Below are positions 12,545 to 21,880 of a DNA stretch of 64,000 bases, piece by piece. Source of the DNA: Histoplasma ohiense. Taxonomy: Eukaryota; Ascomycota; Eurotiomycetes; Onygenales; Ajellomycetaceae. The notes under the pieces are model-generated. The model saw only the letters and a list, made by a program, of their open reading frames with translations, was not told the origin of the DNA and searched no databases. Within the stretch, counting starts at the first letter, position 1. Each line of letters begins with the position of its first letter. The stretch lies in contig JAEVHH010000002.1 in NCBI GenBank assembly GCA_017607445.1, forward strand, positions 5,424,001-5,488,000, read 5' to 3'. A program made the translations under genes and the position numbers.

Positions 12545-13250
12545 TCATTGATACTTAGTTAATCTAGTGAACGAAACTTGGTGGGTGCCTCTGACAGTCG
12601 GTTCATGGGTCCCTCCATCCTTGAACTCAGTCATTCCTGGCTCTTCAAGAGGGAACCCAGTGATGCGGAAAGGTGTCCCACGGGGTTTCACATCTCCTTC
12701 ATCCAACATGACAGTGACATTATCCGCGAGGACAAACTCACTCATCATCTCCGAAACATCATCCTTGGCCATACTCGTAGGGCTGCATCTCGCCGCTGGC
12801 TGTCAGCTTGAAGATGTGATCATGGATCTCTGTTGGGTTGATGTCTGCGATAGAAGTGGGCTAAGTCCAGCATCCTTGAGTGGATTTGAGGGACATCCCC
12901 AGTATGATTCCGTCTTCCTCAATCTGGAAGTTCCCGTGAATGAGATGGGGTCCAAATATTTCTGGACATTGAAACATGCAAAGAGGCCAGCAAGTTCCTG
13001 AAGATGAATCTTCTGCACTTGCGGCTGGTCTTCATCATCTGATAGAAGATGTGATTGTTTCAGTGTGGTTAGTGCACAGCCAGTCTAATTGCAAGTCACC
13101 GGGATTAGCATACGCCCGCGAGGACTGTAGAAGGTCCTTAATGGTAAAAAGAACGTGAAGACCAGGGATAACGATGGGAGCAGTTACAGCAACTGCCGTG
13201 ACGGAAATGAGCTTGGGAAGAAGTTACTGATTGTGAATGCACCAGTTGAT
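12545..13250 (-). pseudogene. Decayed coding sequence, family not recognised
   Basis: Read on the minus strand, protein-like patches occur in consecutive order but change frame and meet stops. A hydrophobic leader-like patch (LISVTAVAVTAPIVIPG, about 13215-13165) leads into LLQSSRAYANPGDLQLDWLC. Two TGA codons follow near 13040, then PEIFGPHLIHGNFQIEEDG in the same frame, a TAG near 12862, then INPTEIHDHIFKLTASGEM, a TGA near 12765, and finally a shifted frame with FVLADNVTVMLDEGDVKPRG and THEPTVRGTHQVSF ending at 12545. The collinear order and the clean coding look of each patch suggest an inactivated, possibly secreted, protein gene. Some stops could lie in introns, but none has a convincing splice pair. 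Function unknown. Confidence 0.5.
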
Positions 13251-14341
13251 GGAAATAGAATGTGAAGAGAGCGAGATTCTTTAGATAACTATATATACTG
13301 TAGGTGGTCTTTTAAGTATTCATTCAGCACTTATCAGCTGTCGAGGTGAGCAGTGTAAAGCCCCTCATACTTCCAACTCCTAACCCATTTGTATTTGCCA
13401 GTAGTGATGCCACCTGCAGTTACCTCGTCATGCGGAAATTCGGAAGATTTGGATCATGTTCGGGATAGTAGATGGGTTTCTTTGGCAGCTTTTATGACTA
13501 TTTTGGAACTATAGAAGTGATCCTGCAACGCCATGTTTCATTAATATTTTAGTACGCATGGCCTTCCTATATGTAGTTTTGATGTCGTGGAATGTTTGTG
13601 GATATTGTTTCTAATGCTGAGTGTAGAGGCGATATTGAATGCAATGGCTTTGTAACAAGAGCTCACCAATCACGACTTGGCTGGAAAGTGGCTATTCTTC
13701 AGTGTCAGGGGACACTGGAACGAAGGCGGGGTTTTAGGAGACGGAGTATTGCAGTTTGTGAAGCTGAATTGGAATTTCTCTTGTATGCTCTGGATTGGAT
13801 GGTATTTTCCTTTTATTGGGTTTTCCTTTGCCGGGGAGAGGACTTTTGATATGTTCCTTGTCGAGAATACCAATACTACTAACAACAAGGTTGATTGTTC
13901 AAAGCGACGCGTGATCAGCAATTCGAGCGGAAAGTTCAGTTAAGCTTTTGAGGCTAAGTAATTGTGGATGTCCAGCCTATTTCAAAGTCTGTCCCAGCGC
14001 CGAATTGGCGCAGAATTGAGTTTGGCGGAATACGGCTCTCCTATCTTTATTTAGTAAGTTGCCAACGCCGCGTCTGATTACAACCCGGTCTTTATTTTAT
14101 AACCGCCAGGTAAGGTCAGCTGGAGAGGATTGTAGCAGAATAACAAACTAAACCTTATATACCTCTCTTCCTGGCTGTTTGGCCCGCGATGGATTATCCT
14201 ACAGCCCCTTTATAGACAACCGTCCACTTATTCCCCCACGGGTTTCCAGGCAAACGCCATATCCCGTATAATAATCGCCTAGGTTCGACCAATTATTAAC
14301 TGGCTAGAAGGGGTAATATCAAACTAATAAGGAGTTGGGAA
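13251..14341. other. Intergenic region upstream of the AIM6-like gene
   Basis: About 1.1 kb with two short plus-strand open frames (13592-13849, 13677-13943) that overlap each other and show no family features. The distal part should contain the AIM6-like promoter. Nothing further is recognised. Confidence 0.4.
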
Positions 14342-16076
14342 ATGGTTGCCAGAGAAAGCGAATCCCGGAAGAAACTATCAACCTATGTTTCCCTAGTCAA
14401 CTGCAGCAGCACCTCGCTTGACCCGAGCATGACCTCCGGTGGCGACAGGGTGGGCGGGAAAATAGAGATGAAGGGACTTCCTGAGTCGGCAGAAGAGCGC
14501 GATGAGCAGAGCCATTATATTGGCGATGAAGAAAATAGACATGAGGATGAGCATGCATATCCACCGCAGTCACCAGTGTCTCCTTCGATGAACTGGAGGC
14601 CACTGTCGCTGGGAGGGCCCTCAAGAAAGAGGCGAAACTGTTTCCTGCGAGATTCCCGCGTTGCTTGTTTCCCCAGAATCTCCAAACTGTGGAGGAAAGG
14701 GCCGGGCTCGGGGTCGAAGACGCGACGCCTGCTACGGCACTACATCGTGGGTGCTCTAGTTGTACTGTAGGTGTTTTTCTTCCTCGCCATTCCTCGTTAA
14801 TTTCCTCCCCCGTCGTGTCATTCTCTGATTATTCGTGTATTCTTCCCATATCTGTTACACACTCCAGTTGATGTATTTTTTGAGAAGCCAACGGACGGGG
14901 GTATAAGCAAAGAATATGGCTGACGCTGGCGACAACAACAGAGGGCTGGTTCAGCTGGTCGCTCTGACTCTAGGGGCTTTAGCGTCTCTCGTACCTGGTG
15001 ACATCGAGGACGCCATTTTTCGCTGGGGTCGACCCGGCCAACAAGGCGAGTATCGCCCTCACTGGCCTACGGATACAAGGGGTGTTAAACCCATCCCATG
15101 CCATTCTCACAACGACTATTGGCGTCCTGTACCCCTGTTTTCTGCCCTAGAGGCCGGCTGCATCAGTGTAGAGGCGGACATCTGGTTCCTCGACGAGGAC
15201 CTCTTTGTGGGCCATACTACGTCTTCTCTCGCTCCAAATCGGACTTTAACCTCAATGTATATCGACCCCCTCGTTAAGATCTTAGATAACCAGAACCGTA
15301 ACACCAGTTCCCATTCCAAAAACTCACCAAATGGCGTTTTCGATGCTCGGCCATCCCAAACCCTCGTCCTCCTTATCGATTTCAAGAATAAGGCACTTGA
15401 AACTTGGCCGCGTCTCCTCTCCCAGCTGTCCCCGCTGCGTGATCGTGGCTACCTTACTTATTTGAATGGAACAGATGTGACGGAAGGCCCGATCACTGTG
15501 GTTGCGACAGGAAAGGCACCATTCCAGAAAATTATCGCCAATGACACATATAGAGATATCTTCTTCGACGCCCCACTAGACAAGCTGGGCAACGGTGCGA
15601 TCCTAGAACATCACGAACGATCCTCAAGCCCAAAACTTGTCAACAATGCAGGCATAGATGACAAGTTAAATATTATGAAACTCCGCCGTCATCTACAGAA
15701 CGGCACCCCCAAGCAACGTAACTCCCAGCTCCCAGAAGCCTCTCCCACTAGAATCGACCAAATAAAAGCAGCACCCAACAATTACGTGTACAGTTCTAAT
15801 AACAGCTACTATGCCTCCGTCTCCTTCATGAAATCTATCGGCTTCCCTTGGCGTTTTACTCTTAGCCAGAAACAATTGGCGCGGATCCGAGCCCAGGTGC
15901 GTGAGGCGCACAAACGTGGTCTTAAAGTGCGCTATTGGGCTACCCCTGGCTGGCCGCACAGTTTACGAGATCGCATATGGAGGGATCTGATTAGGGAAGG
16001 CGTGGATATTTTGAACGTCGACGATTTGAGAAGCGCAGCGAGACTAGATTGGGGTAACAGGTCGCTGTCGCGATGA
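14342..16076 (+). CDS. AIM6: AIM6-like PLC-type phosphodiesterase-fold membrane protein
   Basis: Member of the fungal AIM6 (altered inheritance of mitochondria 6) family, with a PLC-like phosphodiesterase TIM-barrel fold; the reaction is unknown. Two exons: 14342-14766 and 14942-16076 (phase 2), about 519 residues. I chose the donor GTAGGT at 14767 and acceptor ACAACAG ending at 14941 because the join gives a continuous membrane helix (YIVGALVVL|LGLVQLVALTLGALASLV, residues ~135-162). An ATG at 14916 lies inside the intron and would remove the helix. The catalytic-type segment is PIPCHSHNDYWRPVP, then CISVEADIWF, DLFVGHT and LIDFKN; the C-terminal strand is ILNVDDLRSA. The topology implied is a cytosolic disordered N-terminus of about 130 residues, one membrane anchor, and the barrel on the far side. 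Confidence 0.88.
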
Positions 16077-16626
16077 CAATGTTAAATTAAATATAGCTGG
16101 GGTCTTGAATTAGTTGCTTTTTTGGCTCCTCTATTCTCTCCTTCTTCAACATTGTCTTTTGGTCTTTCCTTTTCCATCTTTTGGGAGTTTAATCTGGATT
16201 GAACTAACTCTGGGCTATATTTGTATTACTTGAAAGATTTTCTGCTTTCTGGATATTGATCAATTGGGCTGAGGGGGCGTTTGGTTCATTTTATATATGA
16301 GATGCAGCTCAGTGAGTTGTCAGTACGGCATCCTCCTTTGTTCTCTTAAATACCTAAGAATTATATGCCACTAATAACGCGATTTTGAACTGGATTTGTC
16401 GTTCTTCATATTTATCTTATAGCACGGTTGGTCTCATGAACTGCATTTTTAAACCATTGACCTGAACTATTCTAGCGAACCGATGACCAAACAAAAATCT
16501 GTATTCTAGAGTTTTCTTTTTCCCAGTGCGCGGTGTTTCATCCTTCTGTTTCTGTTTATGCAAGAACCTGCTTGAATTGGAATGTAAAACAAGTAACAGA
16601 GGTGATGTAGAGTACATTTTCATTGA

Positions 16627-16676
16627 ATATATATATATATGTATATATATATATTTATTTATTTATATACATATAT
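16627..16676. repeat. (TA)n-rich microsatellite
   Basis: Nearly uninterrupted TA dinucleotides broken by a few TTTA units, continuing into the CT repeat that follows. Confidence 0.85.
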
Positions 16677-16681
16677 CCTTT

Positions 16682-16760
16682 TCTCTCTCTCTCTCTTTGT
16701 GTCTTTGTGTATTTGTGTATGCATGGTGTATGCATGTGTGTGTGGTCGTATGTACACAAG
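16682..16760. repeat. (CT)n then (GT)n-like microsatellite
   Basis: CT repeats at 16682-16696 pass into TTTGTGTC/TTTGTGTATT units and then TGTGTGTGG. With the flanking TA and ATAAA repeats this forms a compound tract of about 240 bp. Confidence 0.75.
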
Positions 16761-16819
16761 AGAGACAAAAAAAAAACCACAGCAACGTTCTCCCGAAATA
16801 GATCCAGCGGGGAAAACGG

Positions 16820-16861
16820 AAAAAAAATAAATAAATAAAAATAAAATAAAATAAAATAAAC
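16820..16861. repeat. (ATAAA)n microsatellite just past the UreD stop
   Basis: ATAAATAAATAAA followed by ATAAA pentamers, ending about 14 bp beyond the UreD stop codon, so it is transcribed as the UreD 3' UTR. Confidence 0.8.
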
Positions 16862-16874
16862 CAAATATATATAT

Positions 16875-18260
16875 TTACAAACAACCCAGCGCCTCCGTGC
16901 CAAACTCCCCCACCACACTCCCCTCCCTCCTCATCAACTCGCCCAACCACCCCTTCGCGCTCTCAAAGTCCTTCGCTCCGAACTTCACAAGCACGAAATT
17001 CGACCGCACTCGTGCCGCCGTCCATGTTACGGGGACCTGCTCAGAGTCTCTGGTGCTGGGTATGGGAGCAGAGGCGCTGGCCGCATTCGATGATGCAGCC
17101 CAATTCCGCCCGCCAATGCGCGGGAGGGAGGAAAATTCCTCCATGATGAAGGAGGCAAGAGAGTCGAAGAGGGGTCCGTGTAGGATGAGGGTCCCCACGA
17201 TCCCGTGCGGGCGTGTGCGGGACTGGATGGAGAGCGCGGCGGGGGAGGGGGCGGGGGAGGCGTGTGCTGCTTGCTGCGACGATGCGGGTTGTGAGCATGC
17301 CGACGGTGGCAGCGGGGGCGGGATCGGGTTGGAATCCAAGTCCGGGCTGGGTAGTAGGTTCCCGTCCTGGTCCTCTGTGTATCTGGTCTCGTCTTCCAGG
17401 ACGACGGTGTCGCGGAGCAGCAGCTTGCGGGCGCCCGTGGACGGGTCCTCGGACCAGACCTCGTTGCGACCCTTCCAGGAGTGGAAGTCCCAGTCTTCGC
17501 CCCGCGCGGTGCGGCCTTGGGTTACCCAGTCGAGGATGCAGAGGCTGGGTCCGTGGTTGCCGGTGGCAGTATTTGCGTCCTCTGGGTGCTTGTCCTGCAG
17601 AAGTGTAAATCGCTGTACCTGCTCATACTGGCTATCTTGGAACGGTTGGGAGGGGTCAGGGATGTAGCAGAGGCCTGCTTGGTGGCTCAGTTTCACGTCG
17701 AGTGCCTGAGAACTGTTGCATTGTGGCAAGCCTTTGTAATGAAGGTTAGTTTTAATATTAACACCTTTGCTATTGCCATTTCCCATTGGTTGCTGGATGT
17801 TAATCCTTTTGTTACTGGAATCGTGGTCTTGGAGAACGAGCTGCCCGCCTCTGTCCGTCGCCCGCGTCCGCTCTGTCTTGTATATCTTGGTGCTTCCTTG
17901 CGGCGTCGTCACCACCAATCTCGTGCACGGTTGCAGGGTGATCGAGACATCAATGTGGTCACCGGGAAGCAATCCGCCGCCGTAGGTGAGCAGGTAGAGA
18001 TGGACGGGGATAGTTGCGGATTCCGGGTATTTGGAATTGAGGGGCGTTGCGGGAGTTCTGTTAAGAAGCTTCAGCGGGTACTGGTAGGACAGGTGAGAGA
18101 TGGTTGTGACGTAAGGGGGCAGCACGGAGAGGACAACCTCCCCGCGGCCTGGAGAAGTCTGAGTTGTTGCGAAGGGGGAAACGAATGGGCATTTGGGAAC
18201 ATTTGGTGAAAGGACGGTTTCCTTTAAGGGGAGGCCCGAGTGGAACTTGTATGTGTACAT
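16875..18260 (-). CDS. ureD: Urease accessory protein UreD
   Basis: UreD (UreH) is the platform protein of the urease nickel-insertion complex with UreF and UreG. A single open frame of 461 residues; an upstream in-frame stop is present, so ATG at 18260 is reasonable. Family segments: TTISHLSYQYPLKLL near residue 50, VHLYLLTYGGGLLPGDHI near 88, RLVVTTPQGSTKIYKT near 115, AGLCYIPDPSQPFQDSQYEQ near 200, ILDWVTQGRTARGEDW near 245, then RNEVW. Two segments are less conserved: about 140-190 (NKRINIQQPMGNGNSKG...) and a long Pro/Ser/Ala-rich insert at about 305-350 (PPPLPPSACSQPASSQQ). Both could be disordered loops; the first might hide an unrecognised intron. Urease matters for nitrogen use; the structural gene is not in the window. 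Confidence 0.92.
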   Translation of the reverse strand: MYTYKFHSGLPLKETVLSPNVPKCPFVSPFATTQTSPGRGEVVLSVLPPYVTTISHLSYQYPLKLLNRTPATPLNSKYPESATIPVHLYLLTYGGGLLPGDHIDVSITLQPCTRLVVTTPQGSTKIYKTERTRATDRGGQLVLQDHDSSNKRINIQQPMGNGNSKGVNIKTNLHYKGLPQCNSSQALDVKLSHQAGLCYIPDPSQPFQDSQYEQVQRFTLLQDKHPEDANTATGNHGPSLCILDWVTQGRTARGEDWDFHSWKGRNEVWSEDPSTGARKLLLRDTVVLEDETRYTEDQDGNLLPSPDLDSNPIPPPLPPSACSQPASSQQAAHASPAPSPAALSIQSRTRPHGIVGTLILHGPLFDSLASFIMEEFSSLPRIGGRNWAASSNAASASAPIPSTRDSEQVPVTWTAARVRSNFVLVKFGAKDFESAKGWLGELMRREGSVVGEFGTEALGCL

Positions 18261-19812
18261 TCTATTGCGCAGATAAGCTGGTGTGGAGTTAGATACGGAA
18301 AGTGATTATTTTGATAGTTGACTAGTTGAGGCAATTTGGCTCGGGTTGGAGCAACTACTAATACTAGTATTTTAAAAGTAAATATTTAAATACTTCACGG
18401 TCGTTCTTATATCCCCAAGCGGTTACGTGGATGCATAACGTGTGTGATGTTCCTATGAATCGCACCCGTCCGTATCTCCCGGACGTTGGAAAAGATCCGG
18501 TTCTGCGGAGAATCGAAGGCAGTTCAGAGCAAATCAGATCATGCGATGAGCGGTTTGAGATTTTTTTCATTTTCACTCCTCTCATTCGATTCCATTAAGC
18601 TCTTAGCCAGTTGCCTATTTCCTCATATGGCCACAATGACCGTGGTTGCCCGCATGTCAGGCCGCCTCTTGGTGGAGTTAACCAAACGCACAAGGTTTGT
18701 CGTGTTCTTTCCACAGAGTACCCTGCAGTACCTAGGTGCAGATAGACCGTGGCTAAGCATAAGTTGAGTCAGTTATAATTAATTGTCATCCAGCTGATTT
18801 GCTGTCGGTGTACAATCTCTTGGATCAGAGATCTTCTTGTGGTATTTAAGACTCGTGCGCGTACGAATTCTTCTTGTCCACATTCTGATAACTTTTCCAA
18901 TTGCTTTCGAATCCGAACTTAAAGCCCCATAGGGCCATAGCTAGCTAACTACTCAAAAAGTTAACTAACACCTTGCCATCGTCCATTCTACGCCATCAGA
19001 CCGGACTCAAATATACTATGTGACAGCCGCAAGGTGGGGGTGGAATCATGCAGGCGCTCAAGGTTTCAGGAACCTTCATCCATGTTTCCACGTCTTGTAT
19101 CTCGGCAATCTATGTGTTTTGAAGGCCATACATGTGTAGTTGTTACTGTACTAGCCACCAGTTTATCCATGGTGCCTCTCCCTACACAACAGTGCCATCG
19201 AATGGACAAGGCCGTCGTGGGCAGTAAGTACGTCCATGCTGCCTTGGTTATCCATAGAGCATTTTGTGACGGCTTTTGGATAGATTTCGATGTTGCCATC
19301 ACATAACGTCATCCCAATACTTGTTAGTTATGTTGGAAACAAAAAACAGACCTGGGTGGAAGGGTTTGAAACCTCAACCCCTGTCTGAAGCCGTTCCCCG
19401 ATATGCTGCTAACTGAATACTCACACTCGCAATCGAAACCTCGGTCTCCGATCAAATACAAAGCACTTCTGCGTCACTTCCTTGACGCTTCCTGTCTAGA
19501 CCCAAATATTCTGTCTGGCATGAGAATTTTAGGGACCAGATGATGGGGCATAGGGACGATAAAACAAACAGTTTAGGCCGGCTTTCTCGCTCAAATGCAA
19601 CTTCCGAATGTATCTACCGTCAGCCAGCCTGATCCTTGCGCTAGTTAGTATTATATTGCCACTAGCGGGCCACCTCTCGCCACATAAGTGTTAGGCCACT
19701 GGGGCAAAAGAGCTTTCTCACACCAGCGCCATGCTGGTAGTAGAGGGGACGAACCAATCCAAACCCCCCAACAATAAGATCACCCACTTATTAATGGCTA
19801 TCACGAGCGTTA
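18261..19812. other. Gene-poor region upstream of UreD, up to the MITE
   Basis: Contains the UreD promoter at its left edge. Small open frames (18486-18767 plus, 19034-19306 plus, 19302-19066 minus) are short, mutually overlapping and without family features. I see no supported gene. Confidence 0.4.
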
Positions 19813-20208
19813 CAGTTGAACGTGGTTTAAAAAAAAGTGGGTCTGAAAAATAAACCATGCTCAGCCCTTCACTCCCTCACTAAAATCTACACACACTAAA
19901 TTTCTTTTACACACTCTCATTGCATATTACTAATCAGCTCTTATTTAGTTCTTCTACTTCAATATCTGAAAAGCTGTTATGAGTTAGAATTAGTGATTGA
20001 TATTAGTCAAGAGATAGGGCTTTGAGAAATAAGATAAAATCACTGTGTCTGATGCATTTGAAGATGTGTTAGAGATGTGTGGGAGATATGGCTAGTGCAT
20101 GTAGTTTTAATGGGGCGGTTAACATGGTTTATGGCCAAAACCACACCAAAAGTTATTCCGGCCCGAAAAATTAACCATGTTCAACTTTTTATTGACCACA
20201 TTCAACTG
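19813..20208. mobile_element. Non-autonomous MITE with TA target-site duplication (Tc1/mariner type)
   Basis: The left end reads TA-CAGTTGAACGTGGTTTAA (from 19811). The right end, read on the minus strand, is TA-CAGTTGAATGTGGTCAAT (from 20210 backwards). The terminal inverted repeats match at about 15 of the first 18 bases and each is flanked by TA, the target duplication of Tc1/mariner superfamily elements. A second inner inverted pair is ATAAACCATGCTCAGCCC (from 19853) against ATAAACCATGTTAACCGCCC (minus strand near 20135), and the right end repeats its motif internally (TTAACCATGTTCAAC). No open reading frame of size is inside, so it needs a transposase in trans. The superfamily assignment rests on the TA duplication only. 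Confidence 0.75.
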
Positions 20209-20210
20209 TA

Positions 20211-21880
20211 TGCCCTTGTGTTGCTTCATAGTCATTGACTCTGTGTGGTAGCACTTACAGGTGCAAGAACTCTATGCGGTCTCCTGGGACCGAGGTGGAA
20301 AATTTTACAGTCTGAATCCCTTTTTCCATGACGCTTCCGTGACGCTTCCATGACCCTTTTGAAGTCCCATCCCCTGAATAGCGATTTGGCATATCTGTCC
20401 GAGAATAACGGGTATTTGCGATATGGCCCTGCTTCCCGCATTCCGGTCATACAACCAGTAGTCAAAGCTGACCATGGCGATCTGCGTAATCCAGCGAGCA
20501 AGATGGTTCGTTACTTAGTTACAGCAAGAGATTACAAATCCATGGAGGATAGATGGTTAAAGAATAATGATATAAATGAAGATGTCTGATACCAGGCCCC
20601 ATAAAACGCGCCGCGCAAAGTCACTTTACCATTCTCTCCTTCCGGCCAAGAACCCAACATAATATCCTGATCTTTACTACTTCTTATCTGCTTTGCTTAG
20701 ACCCAAGTATGTTCTTCTCCAACCTGCCGACTGTGGTTTTGCAGCTCGCATTGTGAGGTTCCATGAACCGGTCTTATATATATTTTTCTCTTTGGGTATG
20801 TTTGTTCTGTACTGTGAATTTTGGAGTTACGTGCCACACAACTTCTGCTTTCGTCAAAAGATGCCTTTCCAAGCTTAAGGAAAAATTGGGTAGCAGCCAC
20901 ATTCAAGTAAGTGACAGGCCCAAGCCTGTAGCCATAAGCCCACTAATTCTTTTATCCCCAAGGTGAATGAGTCTTTGGACATATCAGGCCGGGAAGGCGA
21001 TGCTCATGTTCGTATTCAGCGTGGTGCAAAGCTTTAGTAAAGGCACCCTCAAGGTGGTTAGTTTCTCGGACGGAACATGCGCACATGTAAGCAACTGCTC
21101 CTGCGACCGCAAATAGGAAACCCTTTCGTGAAGACTTGAAAGCTTTTCGGTTTACAATGGCTTATGCGTCTGTTCGTTGAAGTTGCCAGAGTACGAAGGG
21201 AAACATGATATGTAGAAATTTTTGCCAAGCTCTTCCTATTTCGGTGATGTCAAAAGCCGGATTTCATCCGCCTCACGAAAATGGGATTTCCGTCTTGCGC
21301 TGGGAGCGTTCGGGTACCTGGATCGAAGATAGGATTACCATGGGTCCCGCTGCTAATGTTGAAATAATTGCCCTCTTACTAGGGAGACGTTCTCTGACTG
21401 GAAATATGGGAAGATGCAAAGGCAAGGGGCTCTCAAAGTAGCTCATGCCGGGTTGACATTTTTGATAGAGAACTAGTAGGCATACAAATGGGTGTTATAT
21501 CACCTCAAGTATTGACGTTTTTCTGGTGCTGTTATCGAGATTGCTAATAGGGACCAGCTTTCCAGAGCGCGAACCGGAGGGGATTTTGTCCTGCAGAGAC
21601 CAGCTGCAAGCGTACTTGATCGTTGAGCAGGTCTGCAGCAATTTGTAGTTAAGTTATAACTAAAGGTAGTGAACAATTCTTGCCTCTGACTTTCTCAGCC
21701 TCTTTGTATGAGACATTACCTGCTTGTTGTTTGAGATCTTTGTCTTACATAATCTCTTAGTCAGTTGTCATAGCTCCCCGTGTCCTATCGCGATCCAAGA
21801 TCCACAAGATCCACAACCTAGACAACGGGCTAAGCAATTAGCTAAATCGGCAGAGGCCAGCTTGCGTTAAAAAGCCATGG
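20211..21880. other. Gene-poor region between MITE and acetyl-CoA transporter
   Basis: Overlapping short open frames on both strands around 20232-20589 and 20693-20966, and a plus-strand one at 21205-21441, none with a recognisable family. The last few hundred bases should be the transporter promoter; GATCCACAAGATCCACAA near 21795 is a small tandem repeat. Confidence 0.4.

Larger units (their letters stand above)
16077..16874. other. Convergent intergenic region rich in microsatellites
   Basis: Lies between the 3' ends of the AIM6-like gene and UreD. The left half is T-rich 3' UTR-like sequence; the right half is made of simple repeats described separately. No gene seen. Confidence 0.6.

Noticed and set aside
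14916..16076. AIM6 starting at the ATG at 14916
   Set aside because: That ATG is inside an intron; the spliced form restores a membrane helix and includes the upstream basic domain.
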